From NCBI GenBank assembly GCA_905221605.1, contig CAJNDS010002133.1:1-27500 (forward strand): 27,500 nucleotides of DNA, in the 5' to 3' direction. The translations under genes were made by a program, and so were the position numbers. The DNA is from Symbiodinium natans (taxonomy: Eukaryota > Sar > Dinophyceae > Suessiales > Symbiodiniaceae). Positions 8,943-18,116 of this stretch are shown in pieces (position 1 is the stretch's first letter; each line of letters begins with the position of its first letter). Below the pieces are notes generated by a model, which was not told the origin of the DNA, searched no databases, and worked only from the letters and a program-made list of their open reading frames with translations.

Positions 8943-9156
8943 AACGACCGTGCAATACCTGGACCTTGTCCTCCTTCCTACAGAAGTAGCTGTGAGTGTG
9001 AGCAACAGGGGAAGGAATCTTCTTCTGGCCGGCAACAAATCACAGGTTAACCCGCACTGGCTGGGCTCTGAGCATGTGAGTGCGGCCGGTGGCGAGAGCG
9101 ACGGAGATGGAGATCTGGCGGAGACCTCGGCCCGACTGTGGAGAAGGAAGAGTTAA
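8943..9156 (+). other. Possible plus-strand terminal exon (weak)
   Basis: A plus-strand frame reads VQYLDLVLLPTEVAVSV, SNRGRNLLLAGNKSQVNP, HWLGSEHVSAAGGE, SDGDGDLAETSARLWRRKS and a stop at 9156. The composition is protein-like rather than repeat-like. If real it would be one of very few plus-strand coding stretches here. A second frame over the first half (LKPILEAMANDRAIPGP) is also open, and no upstream exon could be joined with confidence. It is best treated as a lead. Confidence 0.25.
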
Positions 9157-9724
9157 ACCCAGAAAGACATGGGTCCTTGCCTTGTTAAGGGCAGCCATTG
9201 TTGTTATTATTGTCCGCCAAACAATCAGGATCCATGGCTGCCCCGACACTGACTACTCGGAGTGCTTCAGCTTCACCTACCCAACCCCTGCTGACTAATA
9301 ATAGCTTAGGGTTTAGGGTTAGGGTTTCCCTTCAGTGACAGAAAAATACACAGCTTGGTGGGGAGCTGCTGAGCTGAAGAGGATTGCGTTGGTATCTAGA
9401 TTGCTGCTTGGAGCACATGTGCCTGCCATTTTTCGCGGGTCAAGTTGCAGATCCAGGAAGGCCTCTACACAGGCTGATTTCAGGCAACACAGTGGTCGCT
9501 ATTAAGTGTCAGGCAACGCGGTGGTCGCGATTGCAGGCACAAGCAGAAGATGTTTTTCGAGCCCTAAACCGTAAAAGCCGACTGAAACCCTAAACCCTAA
9601 CGGTGAACCACAGACCCTAAAACCACCACAGACCCTAGAACCTGTGCCCTAAACAAACCTGACCAAAAGCATCGATGGCACAGAAACGTACATCTGCTGC
9701 AGCAGCGGCTATGGGCCATGCAGG

Positions 9725-10357
9725 TCAGCGCCAGTTCCTGGCGGAATATACTTCGGCACCTGCTCTGGCCGTGGCCTCAAAACTTGTCCAGTCAAAGACT
9801 GACTGCTGTACAACGTCAGTCTTGGGGAGTAGAGTGGACACTTGTCGCAGGAGTCTGATAACTAGCGTCAAAATGCAGAAGAATCTGTGCTGCAACTGGC
9901 CATAACGCTGAGCATAGCCAAAGAGGCTTTCAACCACATTGCCGAGCTTGCTTGCGTTACGCAGATGCGACTCAGCTGTTGCCCTGGGGAAGCACAACCT
10001 CATCAGCAGCATATACGTTTTGTTCCCAGCATCTTCCGTGTAATCGGCGTGAGGGCGTAGCTGCACACGACCCTCCTTGTGCAGCGTGTAGTATGCCACA
10101 GGGTTGTCCTCGGCCCAACGCAGCCACTGACCAACGAACTGGGACAGGTAGGCTTGGGTGTCCTTGTCCTGGAAGAGCTGCACCCACTGCTCCAACTCGT
10201 CCATTGCTTCGACGTACTCTTCCATGGTGACGCCGACCCGGCTTGGGTCGCAGGCTTTGCAGAAGTTCAGTCCATGGGCTGTTGGGTCGGACTGCGCCCA
10301 TTGGCTGTCGGACCAAAAGCGTCTCTGCAACGTCTGTTGGCACAATCGGCACTGCAT
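9725..10357 (-). CDS. Small protein with N-terminal CxxC...CxxC zinc-type site
   Basis: ATG at 10357 to stop at 9725, 210 residues in one frame. Residues 1-37 carry two CxxC pairs, CRLC (3-6) and CKAC (34-37), spaced as a possible zinc-binding knuckle. The rest is rich in Trp, Gln and aromatic residues and looks helical (EEYVEAMDELEQWVQLF, LGNVVESLFGYAQRYGQ) with a hydrophobic stretch CILTLVIRLL near the C-terminus. A polypyrimidine tract plus CAG lies 40 bases before the ATG and would suit spliced-leader addition. The frame is open further upstream, but that part reads through the pyrimidine tract and is probably untranslated. No family recognised; nucleic-acid or protein binding through the zinc site is only inference. 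Confidence 0.55.
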   Translation of the reverse strand: MQCRLCQQTLQRRFWSDSQWAQSDPTAHGLNFCKACDPSRVGVTMEEYVEAMDELEQWVQLFQDKDTQAYLSQFVGQWLRWAEDNPVAYYTLHKEGRVQLRPHADYTEDAGNKTYMLLMRLCFPRATAESHLRNASKLGNVVESLFGYAQRYGQLQHRFFCILTLVIRLLRQVSTLLPKTDVVQQSVFDWTSFEATARAGAEVYSARNWR

Positions 10358-10397
10358 GGTAAAGGCAGGCGAAACAGGGGGCCAGGGGCGACCAAGA

Positions 10398-10412
10398 CTG
10401 AAAAAAAGGCCA
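10398..10412 (-). promoter_or_regulatory. Candidate spliced-leader acceptor site
   Basis: On the minus strand GGCCTTTTTTTCAG ends 40 bases before the ATG of the zinc-site gene. A T-rich tract followed by AG upstream of a start codon is the expected form of a trans-splice acceptor in dinoflagellates. No spliced-leader sequence itself is seen in the window. Confidence 0.4.
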
Positions 10413-10532
10413 AATGGCCACTGCGAGCAACCATGACGCGACCATCTGGGTCGTGCGCCAATCACCACTTAACATTGTTCTTACGATACTTAGCAGTCTT
10501 TAAAGTGTTCCAACGCTCTTCATCGTTTTGAA

Positions 10533-10690
10533 CATGTGGCCTAGGCCACGCGGCCCGTGGTCAGGCCTGGGCAATTGGCTTCGGGTTTAGTTTAGGATCT
10601 AGGGTTTCGGGCCGGGGTCTAGGTTCAGCCCTTTTTGCCCAAGTCCGGATAAACCCGAGACCCTCAGCCTTAAATCCTAAACCCAAGTAA
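10533..10690. repeat. Dispersed repeat B, copy 1
   Basis: Segment starting AGGCCACGCGGCCCGTGG and ending near CCCAAGTAAT. It matches 17325-17490 over about 150 bp with substitutions and indels. Both copies contain telomere-like heptamers, so the repeat carries its own telomere-like sequence. Confidence 0.8.
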
Positions 10691-10704
10691 TAATTTAGGA
10701 CCAC

Positions 10705-10830
10705 ATGACCACATGACGGTCTAAGCGCCCTGCCGCCGTCTCGGTACGCCCTGCCGCCGTCTCAGTACACCTGGGCAGAGAAACAAATGAGAACAGCAGC
10801 ACCTCACTTGCTGTTAGGCGTTTTATCGAA
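10705..10830. repeat. Dispersed repeat A, copy 2
   Basis: Related to 7709-7805. The shared parts include CATGACGGTCTAAGCG, CCTGCCGCCGTCT, GAGAACAGCAG and CTTGCT.GGCGTT. An internal duplication of about 20 bp is present only here. Confidence 0.8.
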
Positions 10831-11014
10831 GTACAGGAAAGCCAAAACAAACCCAGAATCAGGAAGACTGAGAAGGGAGCCTGCGAAGACCCGCGGCCGA
10901 GACCATGCCTGGCAGCGGTCAGTGAGAGCACAAGTCGATTTCCTAGACTGCAAAGCACGGCACGGCGCAGGCAGCGCGCACAGCTGGCTTTTGGGCAGGA
11001 CGGCGCTGGTCGGA

Positions 11015-11400
11015 GTCGGATCGACGTGAGCCTCTTTCAGCCCAGCATGAAAAAGCAGCTGCGATGAGTGGCCATGATCTGGCCGTATTGTCATGACCGG
11101 CCCTGCTTTGCAAATGTTCAATTTATTAGAGACCAGTCAGACGTAGACCACAGACCGCAGCACGTCACACTGCAAAGTAGTGGCGATATGGTCGGATGGA
11201 AGTGAGCTCCTTTCAGCCCACTTCTCAAGAGCATGAAAAACAGCTGCGATGAGTGGCCATGATCTTTCTCACCATATTGTGATGACCGGCCCTGCTGTCC
11301 AAATATTGTGATGACCGGCCCTGCTGTCCAAATGTTTACTTTCTAGACCTCCATAAAACCTAGACCACACAACGCAGCACGTCACACTGCACGAAGAAGT
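11015..11400. repeat. Imperfect tandem duplication of about 176 bp plus a 29-bp exact repeat
   Basis: Unit 1 (11015-11190) and unit 2 (11191 to about 11400) share GTCGGAT, TTTCAGCCCA, CAGCTGCGATGAGTGG, CCATGATCT, ATGACCGGCCCTGCT and GCAGCACGTCACACTGCA. Inside unit 2 a 29-bp segment at 11274-11302 is repeated exactly at 11303-11331. No gene is supported between 10470 and 11544. Confidence 0.85.
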
Positions 11401-11543
11401 AGCGGCCCTCAGAGACCACAAAGCCTCAGTGGAGCATGAGGATATGGAAGTGACAGAAAGCAAAGAATCGTAGTAGTGAACTCAGAATGCAGCAAAGCGA
11501 CGCTATGGTACCAGAAGTCCAGGCAGGACACGGGTCTGGCCAC

Positions 11544-11673
11544 TCACTGATATCCGCCTTGGTTCAGGGAACAAGAAGCTAACCCTGCTCCCTCTCTCCC
11601 TCCCCCCCTCGCTCTCTGCCTGTCTCCCTGTCTCCCTGTCTCCCTGTCTCCCTGTCTCCCTCTCTCCCTCTCT

Positions 11674-11724
<51 letters not shown>

Positions 11725-11779
11725 CTCTCTCCCTGTCTCCCTCTCCTGTCGTCGCCCTGTCTGCCTGTCTCCCTCTCTG

Positions 11780-11816
<37 letters not shown>

Positions 11817-11819
11817 ATG

Positions 11820-11877
<58 letters not shown>

Positions 11878-13748
11878 GTCTGTCTCCTCCCAAGTGCCGC
11901 AAAAGCTCCGCTGTACCCGCCGGCGTAGTAGTCGTCATAGCCATCATACCAGCCACCACCCCCTTTCTGCTGCTGGTGATAGTAGCCACCACCACCATGG
12001 CCGCGCTTGCCCCACGCATCGCCCCCCCACGAATCGTCCTGCCAGTGACCGTATGCAGGGTCGTAGTAGTAAGGCTTTCCTCCCCCCTTCTTTCCCCAGT
12101 CACTGTCGTCATAATGGCCACCCTGGCCATCCTTCCCACCACCACCAGCACCAGCGTCACCCTTGCCAGCGTGGCCGTCCTGGGCGTCCTGCTGGTGGGC
12201 CTGGTTGCCGCAGTCCTCAGAGCCCTGTGTCGCCTGGGCGGGGACGTCCTGCTGGGCGTGGTGGCCGTCGCGGCCGGCCTCTGCTTGGGTGCCCTCAGAG
12301 ACCTGCATCACCTCGGGATCCGCCGAGGCGGGGACTTCCTGCTGGGTGTGGCGGCCGTCACGGCCGGCCTCTGCTTGGGAGTCCTGAGAGACCTGCGTCG
12401 CCTTGGGATCCGCCGAGGCGATGAAGTCCTCCACCGAAGCGGGCACCTCCTCCTCCACCTCCTGATCCTTTCCAGGGTGCTCCTCAACCTTGACGTGACC
12501 ATCCTCGACCACGTGGGTGCCGGTGGCTGGAGCAGCCGCGGCCTCTTCCCCAGCCTGCGAGGCCAGGGATTGCCGGCGAGCCAGCGCGGCACCCTTCATC
12601 TCCTCTAATTCCTGTGTCTGTTTGGCCAAGACAGACTGGGTGGCCGACGCTTCATCTTTCTTCTTCTTTTCCTCCTCTGCGAAGACTTGTGGCGGCGGGG
12701 CCTTGGCCTTGCCCGGGCCTCCATCTCCAGCAGTGCTCCCTGCACCATGTCCTCCACCGCCTTGACCGCCATCTGGACCGCCAGCTTGTTGACCGCTGGG
12801 TACTGCATCGTCCTGGCCCTTGTTGCCTGAGCCCTTGCCATTGCCAGGCGGGGCAGATTTCTTCCCCCCCCAGTCGGCGAAGGTCATGCGGGAGGACAGG
12901 TCCGGCTTCTTGCCGTCTTTGCCCTGGGGGGTGGCGGTGGCGTTGGCCTTGCCCTTGCCCTCGGAGACCGGCGGGGAATCGTAGATGACGATCAAGTCCG
13001 GGCCTGAAAAGACAAAGGCAGCAGCAGAAGACAACAAATGCAGTGGAAATGCGAAGCATGTCTACTCAGCCGGAAGAGGCCGAGTCGCAGTAATACTCCA
13101 TCCGCTGGCGGACGTAGCCGCTCAGGGCCTTGCTGATGTCGTGGGTGGCAGACCTGAGGTTCTGTTGGACTCCTTTTCTTCTTCTTGAAAAGGCAGCATG
13201 CCCAGGCCCAGGGCGCAAAGTGGGCAAGCAAGAGCTCTGACTGACATTAATGCAGACAAGGCGCCGGGCAATGACCAAGCGACAGACGATCGCGTGCGCG
13301 TCTTTTCGTCCCTCGTCATGACTGAGGAGACTTAGTATTCCCTCGGACGCATGAGCAAGAATAGAGCGAGACGCAGGAACTGCCACACAGACGCCCAACT
13401 CACTGACCTTCATGAATGCTCTTGGCTGCAAGACAAGAAGCTATCCAGCTGTCCACGTCACAGTCCAGTCTGATGAGACTTGCGTATATGTCCGGTGCGA
13501 CCGACTTGACCTTGAGGACCACCTTTGCGAAAGCAATCGAATGTATGCTGCATGAAGTGTACGGGTTTAGGGTTTGGGGTTTACGGTTAAGGGTTTGGGC
13601 TTAGGTGCTGCCCAGGGACCGACCTGACCGCTTCCTGCCAACAGTCGTATGGTGGCAGGTTGTTGGGCAAGACCCGCCTCGGCGTCCAACTTTCGCGCGG
13701 TCTCCATAAAAGACCGTCCGCCGCTGGCGCGGGTGCGACGAACTGCAT
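11544..13748 (-). CDS. Gly/Tyr-rich low-complexity protein, about five exons
   Basis: Exons fitted by phase: 13748-13624 (MQFVAPAPAADGLLWRPRES...), 13547-13408 (SIAFAKVVLKVKSVAPDIYA...), 13172-13071 (NLRSATHDISKALSGYVRQR...), 13003 to about 11921, and a short last exon ending at 11544 with GGYQ. The exon 3 donor appears to be GC, and the exon 4 donor either GC at 11921 or GT at 11917. About 485-500 residues. The N-terminal 120 residues look folded. The rest is disordered: Gly/Lys/Pro-rich, a Lys/Glu helix, two 30-residue tandem repeats (SADPKATQVSQDSQAEAGRD and SADPEVMQVSEGTQAEAGRD cores, 12416-12237), then a Gly/Tyr/Trp/His tail (YYYDPAYGHWQDDSWGG, GGGGYYHQQQKGGGG). Such tails are common in RNA-binding, condensate-forming proteins, but no RNA-binding domain is visible. 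Confidence 0.6.
11583..11885 (+). repeat. (CT)n-rich microsatellite tract
   Basis: About 300 bp of interrupted CT/CCCTGT repeats. It falls in the last intron of the Gly/Tyr-rich gene model and reads as GA on the sense strand, the opposite of the CT tract in the gene at 1463-2869. Confidence 0.95.
13548..13623 (-). repeat. Intron composed largely of CCCTAAA-type repeats
   Basis: This 76-base intron of the Gly/Tyr-rich gene model begins GTCGGT and ends ATGCAG on the minus strand. Its middle is a string of degenerate heptamers such as CCCAAACCCTTAACC and CCCTAAACCC. Reading frame and phase (2) agree on both sides. Confidence 0.55.
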
Positions 13749-13764
13749 GGCGATGTCCTAAGTT

Positions 13765-13905
13765 AAGACCTGTCCTAAGACCCTTGGACGAAAGGATGAG
13801 GACCGTCCTGAGGCCCAAAAGAATAAGGACCGTCCTAAGGCCCAAACGATGAGGACCTTCCTAAAGGCCCAAAGGAGGAGGAAGACCGTCCCACGGCCCG
13901 TGTCC
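13765..13905. repeat. Short tandem repeat of about 30-34 bp
   Basis: Three to four degenerate copies carrying GGACCGTCCTAAGGCCCAAA-like cores with GATGAGGACC spacers. They lie just upstream of the Gly/Tyr-rich gene start. Frames through them encode repeats such as GLRTVLIL, which I treat as non-coding. Confidence 0.8.
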
Positions 13906-14012
13906 TATGGCTTCATTCCAGGATGAGCTGTAAGTAAGGTGTGACCTGAAAACCATCGTAACTCCTACGTCCCGTGTCGTATCGCTTCAAAGATGAGTAC
14001 TACGCGCGGTCC

Positions 14013-14227
14013 TCAGGTCTCCAGTGGGCTTGATTGTGCTCGGGCCGCAGCAGCAGTGTTCGCAACATCACTTGATGCTTCACGGCGTGCTGCCACACGA
14101 TCATGCGACAGCAGCGTTGCGCACTCGCACAAGTCAACTCCCCACCGCCAGGCCTTCTTCCGGTCCAAGAAGGATTGCAGCGACCCATGACGAAGCCAGT
14201 CCTGGCAGTCCAAGGACGCAGCTTGCT
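14013..14227 (-). CDS. Terminal exon of an unidentified gene (partial)
   Basis: Minus-strand frame ending at a stop at 14013. It reads LDCQDWLRHGSLQSFLD, RKKAWRWGVDLCECATLLS, HDRVAARREASSDVANT, AAAARAQSSPLET. Composition and codon use resemble the neighbouring genes, and the alternative frames are poorer. An AG acceptor is possible near 14227. No upstream exon was found: 14230-14750 is mostly AT and GT microsatellite, so the gene's 5' part is missing, very short or separated by that repeat intron. It could also be an alternative 3' end of the Lys/Ala-repeat gene upstream. Confidence 0.4.
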
Positions 14228-14339
14228 TTTACATGTCTGAGAAAGGGTGCGGGATTTCAGTGGGAGGCTCCTTCGTGAGTGAGGGTTCAGTCGGGTCCGC
14301 AGCTAGTGTGTGGGGAGGGCTTTGTTCGGGCATTTCTGG

Positions 14340-14415
14340 GTTTATATACAAATATATAAATATAAATAAACAAATATATATATATATATATTTTTGTTGC
14401 GTAAACCCGGCTATG

Positions 14416-14484
<69 letters not shown>

Positions 14485-14690
14485 CTCTATGTATGTCTGT
14501 TGTATGCATGTCTGCATGTATGTATGTATGTACGTATGTACGTATGTACGTATGTACGTATGTACGTATGCATGTATATATGAATATATATATATATATA
14601 CATATATATATAGGTATATATATATATATTATAAACATATATACCTACATGTCTATGTATATATATATATATGTAATACTATATTCTAGA
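14340..14690. repeat. Compound (AT)n, (GT)n, (GTAT)n/(GTAC)n microsatellite
   Basis: Consecutive AT tracts, about 46 bp of GT, then ATGT and GTACGTAT tetramers and more AT. The Cys/Val, His/Thr and Tyr/Ile-rich frames across it are microsatellite translations, not genes. Confidence 0.95.
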
Positions 14691-14859
14691 CATAGCGAGT
14701 TAAACAGCGGGTCTTTTTTTCTGTCTGCCTCACACGAGTCACTCTCAAAAAAGGACGGAGGGCGGAATGGATGGTAGTCCAAGGCCTGGACCGCCTAGAC
14801 TTAGACTGCAAAGCCCTTGACCAGCCATTTTCTTGTACCTAGGATATATTGAGTCTGCC

Positions 14860-16723
14860 CTAGACCGCCGGTTCCGCCCTCGTGCTCTTGATGCCCCCGC
14901 CACGACCACCGCCACGACCGCGCCCCCTGTCCTTCTTGTTCCGGCCCTCGTCCTCCTCCGACTCCGGCTGCTTCCGTTTTTTCTTCTTCTTGTCCTTCTT
15001 CTTTTTCTTCTTCTCCGCCGACGACGATGTTCCAGAAGGCGAAGAAGATGGGGGCGGCGGATTCTTATGGGAGGAGCTTCTCTGCCCACCGGCCTTGGCC
15101 TGCAACCATGCGTAGGTCTGAGAGGACTGAACACACACTGTTGTTAGCTTACGCTTGCCTGCTTTCCCTGACCCTATACTGACTGGTCACTCATGTTGTT
15201 GAGAAGAATAGAAGTCCTGCCTGGGCCGCCCGGGCCAAGTCCTCTTCGGTCCTGAGGCGAACTTGCTCGGCCCGCAGCCTAGCCTCGCGAGCCTGCAGGG
15301 ACGCGACCCCAAACATTCAGGGCAAAAGACGTAGACCGAAGGCGCATGAACTTTGTTCTACGTACCAAACAAAAACCTTGGACCACCCGCCTCGGTCTCG
15401 ATTCCTTTGAGTCGAAACGTAGTCTGCATCGCGCGCCGGTGTTCCTCCAGCCTTTTTTCCTCGGCCTCGTTGTTCTTCTGCTCCGCTTTGGCCAATCTCT
15501 CCATGCCCGCGTCCCTGGGCTGAGTCGGGAATCGCTGCCCTAAACCACATGCTAAGTTTAGTGCCCTACACCCTGACTAACTCGACCCTAAAGGTTTAGT
15601 TAGAAAGAATAAAAAAAGGCCGAGATCCAACTACTTGAGAAAGATGGCCAAGACTCAGCATCTGCTTGGCCATCTCGACCAGCTGCCGGTTGGCGTTGGC
15701 GTCCTCGTGCTGGACATAGTAGACCACAGGGGCAGTAGACGAGGACGCCTGACCTTGAGGCCTTGGCGCAGGGACAGGCCCCCCAGACACGAGTCCAGCA
15801 AATGGCGTTGGCGGGGCACGCGGCGTGGCAACCGGCGGAGCTGGAGCTGGTTTGGCTGGTGGTCGCAGGCCTAACAGCACGTCCAAGTTGAAGTCCGGGC
15901 AACCTGGAATTGGAGGCGGTGGAACGCTAAAGCCCCACGGAAAGGGTAAGTCTGGCACACTGGGCGGCCAGGCGCAAGGCCCGGGTGCCTTGCCGTGGCC
16001 TTGGTTCTGGTCTGCGAGGGGCTCGGCCTTGGCCTTGGCCTTGCCCTTGCCCTTGGCGTCGGCCTCTGCCCCGGCCTCGGCCTTGGCTTTCTCTGCTGCT
16101 TGGGCCTTGCTGTCGGCCTTGCCCTTGCCCTTGGCGTCGGCCTCTGCCCCGGCCTTGGCCTTGGCTTTCTCTGGTGCTTTGGCCTTGCCGTGGCCTTGGT
16201 TTTGGTCTGCGAGGGGCTCGGCCTTGCCTTTGCTTTTGGCGTCGGCCTTTGGTCCGGCCTCGGCCTTGGCTTTCTCTGGTGCTTTGGCCTTGCCGTGGCC
16301 TTGGTTTTGGTCTGCGAGGGGCTCGGCCTTGGCCTTGCCCTTGCCCTTAGCAGTGGCCTTTGTCTCCGCCTCGGCTCTGTCTGGTGCTTTGGCCTTGCCT
16401 TGGCCTCCTGTGGGGGGCTCGGCCTTGGCCTTGGCCTCGGCGTCGGCCTCGGCCTTGGCCTTGGCCTTGGCCTTGGCTCTGGCGGGTCGCATGTCTTCGT
16501 GGGGGAGGGGTTTCGCCCCCCACATTGCGCGCCAGCGAGCCCTTGCTCGCTCCTCCTTCAGGGAACTCAGAAAACAACACCTAAAACTAACAGACTGGCA
16601 GCTTAGCTAGCAGCATAGCAGACAACAAGTAAATCCAAACATTCCAATGTCAGGCCATGTCGCGCCCATGTTCGTCACATTGCGCCAGTGTTCGGAGTTG
16701 GCGCCCTTCTTCTTCGGTGCCAT
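14860..16723 (-). CDS. Lys/Ala-repeat protein with coiled coil, Lys-run and RGG tail, five exons
   Basis: Exons, all joined in phase 0: 16723-16679 (MAPKKKGANSEHWRN), 16594-15635, 15534-15391, 15292-15221, 15126-14860; 495 residues. Introns 3 and 4 have GC donors (GAG before GCGGGT, CAG before GCAGGA); the others are GT-AG. Exon 2 holds Lys/Ala/Gln/Gly repeats built around AEPLADQNQGHGKAKAPEKA (three full copies plus partial ones), then a Pro-rich part (PWGFSVPPPPIPGCPDF). Exons 3-4 form a charged helical segment (MERLAKAEQKNNEAEEKRLE, AREARLRAEQVRLRTEEDLA) likely to be a coiled coil. Exon 5 has a Ser/Pro linker, a run of Lys, and RGRGRGGGRGGG. Nuclear, nucleic-acid-binding character is likely by composition. 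The Lys/Ala repeats resemble H1-like tails in composition only. An alternative start at 16525 (MWGAKPLPHED) would omit exon 1. Confidence 0.65.
15980..16500. repeat. Internal coding repeats of the Lys/Ala-rich gene
   Basis: On the plus strand GGCCTTGGCC hexamer-like motifs recur, together with longer near-identical copies containing GTGGCCTTGGTTTTGGTCTG at about 16189, 16299 and, with one change, 15993. The longer period is about 110 bp between the two best copies, indicating unequal exchange within the gene. The long plus-strand Leu/Gly- and Trp/Pro-rich frames here are shadows. Confidence 0.9.
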
Positions 16724-17049
16724 GGTCGTCCGACCCGGATCCTGAAACCCTACCTGAATGAAACTCGACACCGTCTACATGTTGATCACTTAGGGACTGT
16801 GCCACACACCTTCCTTAAAAGTCCAGTTTTTGTCCTGACATGGCCATATCATATAGACCGAACGACGAAGACCTTCCATCGATCGACCCATTGAACCAAA
16901 CGCCAGCGGATGCTCAACATGTGCCACATGTAGCAAGGAAACTCATCCCTGGTCTGTGCCTTGACCCCAAGTCCATGAATCCCTCCGACCACAACACTAA
17001 ATCGTCAAGCCTTGCTACATTGCACCTGGAAACAGCAGACTCCGCCTGA

Positions 17050-17245
17050 AAGTTTAGCGTTTTAGGCTTCAGGGTTTAAGGTTCAGGGTTTAGGGTTTAA
17101 GGCTGACCGTTTAGGGCTTGGGGTTGAGGGTTTCGGCTTGAGGCTTTAGGGTTTGGGGTTTATGCTTTCAAACTAGGGTTTCAGGTTTAGGGTTTAGGGC
17201 TTAGAGTTTAAGCGATAAGGTGTAGGGTTTAGGGTTTAGGCTTTG
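17050..17245. repeat. Degenerate TTTAGGG-type repeats
   Basis: About 190 bp of TTTAGGG heptamers with many single-base changes (TTAAGG, TTCAGG, TTTGGGG). It starts the gene-free right part of the window. Between 16724 and here is about 325 bp of unique sequence with short plus-strand frames that I do not consider genes. Confidence 0.9.
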
Positions 17246-17324
17246 AGCATGCTGGCAACGACGAATCCCGTGACCCCCAAACTCCCCTCCCACCCAGTTC
17301 TCCTGCTTCGGCATTGTCATCGGG

Positions 17325-17490
17325 TCAGGCCATGTGGCCCGTGGTCAGGCCTGGGCAGTTGGCTTCGGGTTTCGGGCCTATGGTTTCGGGCCGGGTTTAG
17401 CGCTTAGGGTCAGGTTTACCCTAACCCCTAAACCCTAAGCCCTTTTAAGTCCGGATAACCCCTAAGCCATAAATCCTAGACCCAAGTAAT
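17325..17490. repeat. Dispersed repeat B, copy 2, with a head-to-head telomere-like junction
   Basis: Matches 10533-10690. At about 17400-17445 a TTAGGG-type stretch is followed by CCCTAACCCCTAAACCC, so the two telomere-like orientations meet head to head inside this copy. Confidence 0.75.
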
Positions 17491-17529
17491 TTCGACCTGG
17501 ATGAGCGCTCAACCCCTGCTCCCACCACG

Positions 17530-18108
17530 GCGTTAGGGTTTAGGGTTTAAGGGTTTAAGGGTTTAAGGGTTTAAGGGTTGAGGGTTAAGGGTTAAGGGTT
17601 TGGGGCTTAGGGTTTCGGCTTAGAGTTTAGGGTTGAGGGCTTTAAGGGTTAAGGGTTAAGGGATATTATTCAGGGTTCAGGGTTAGTGATTTAGGGCTTA
17701 GGGAGTAGGTTTAGAGTTTAGGGTTTAGGCTTTAAGGGCTTCAGGGTTCTGGGGTTAAGGGTTATTATTAAGGGTTAAGGGCTACTGTTTTTTTCTTAGG
17801 GCTTAGGTTTAGAGTTTAGGGTTGAGGGTTAAGGGTCAGAGGTTAAGGGTTATTCAGGGTTTAAGGGTTAAGGGATATTATTCAGGGTTAAGGGATAATG
17901 GTTCAGGGCTTAGGGTTTAGGTTTAGAGTTTAGGATTGAGGGTTTAGGCTTGAAGGGTTTGAGGGTTAAGGGTTATGGGTTAAAGGTTTAGAACTTAAGG
18001 CTTCGGGCTTAGGGCTTAGGGTTTAAGGGTTTAAGAATTACGGGTTAATGTGTTAAGGGTTAAGGCTTAAGGGTTAAGGGTTGAGGGTTCGGGTTTGGGG
18101 CTTCGGGA
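17530..18108. repeat. Long degenerate TTTAGGG/TTAAGGG field
   Basis: Nearly 580 bp of G-rich heptamer and octamer variants (TTTAGGG, TTAAGGG, TTTAAGGG, TTCAGGG), with repeated phrases such as AGGGATATTATTCAGGGTT. No open frame of note. It appears to be an old, decayed telomere-like tract. Confidence 0.95.
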
Positions 18109-18116
18109 CATCCCAC

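Noticed and set aside
6000-10500. Retrotransposon carrying the methyltransferase
   Set aside because: No reverse transcriptase, RNase H, integrase or long terminal repeats were recognised on either strand; left only as a hypothesis.
11817-12608. 263-codon plus-strand frame rich in Leu/Val
   Set aside because: It begins in the CT repeat and mirrors the minus-strand Gly/Tyr-rich exon; no independent support.
14287-14777. Frames rich in Cys/Val, His/Thr and Tyr/Ile
   Set aside because: Direct translations of AT, GT and GTAT microsatellites.
15825-16610. Plus-strand Leu/Gly-, Trp/Pro- and Ala-rich frames of up to 261 codons
   Set aside because: They are antisense to the Lys/Ala repeats; the minus-strand exon fits a five-exon phase-0 gene.
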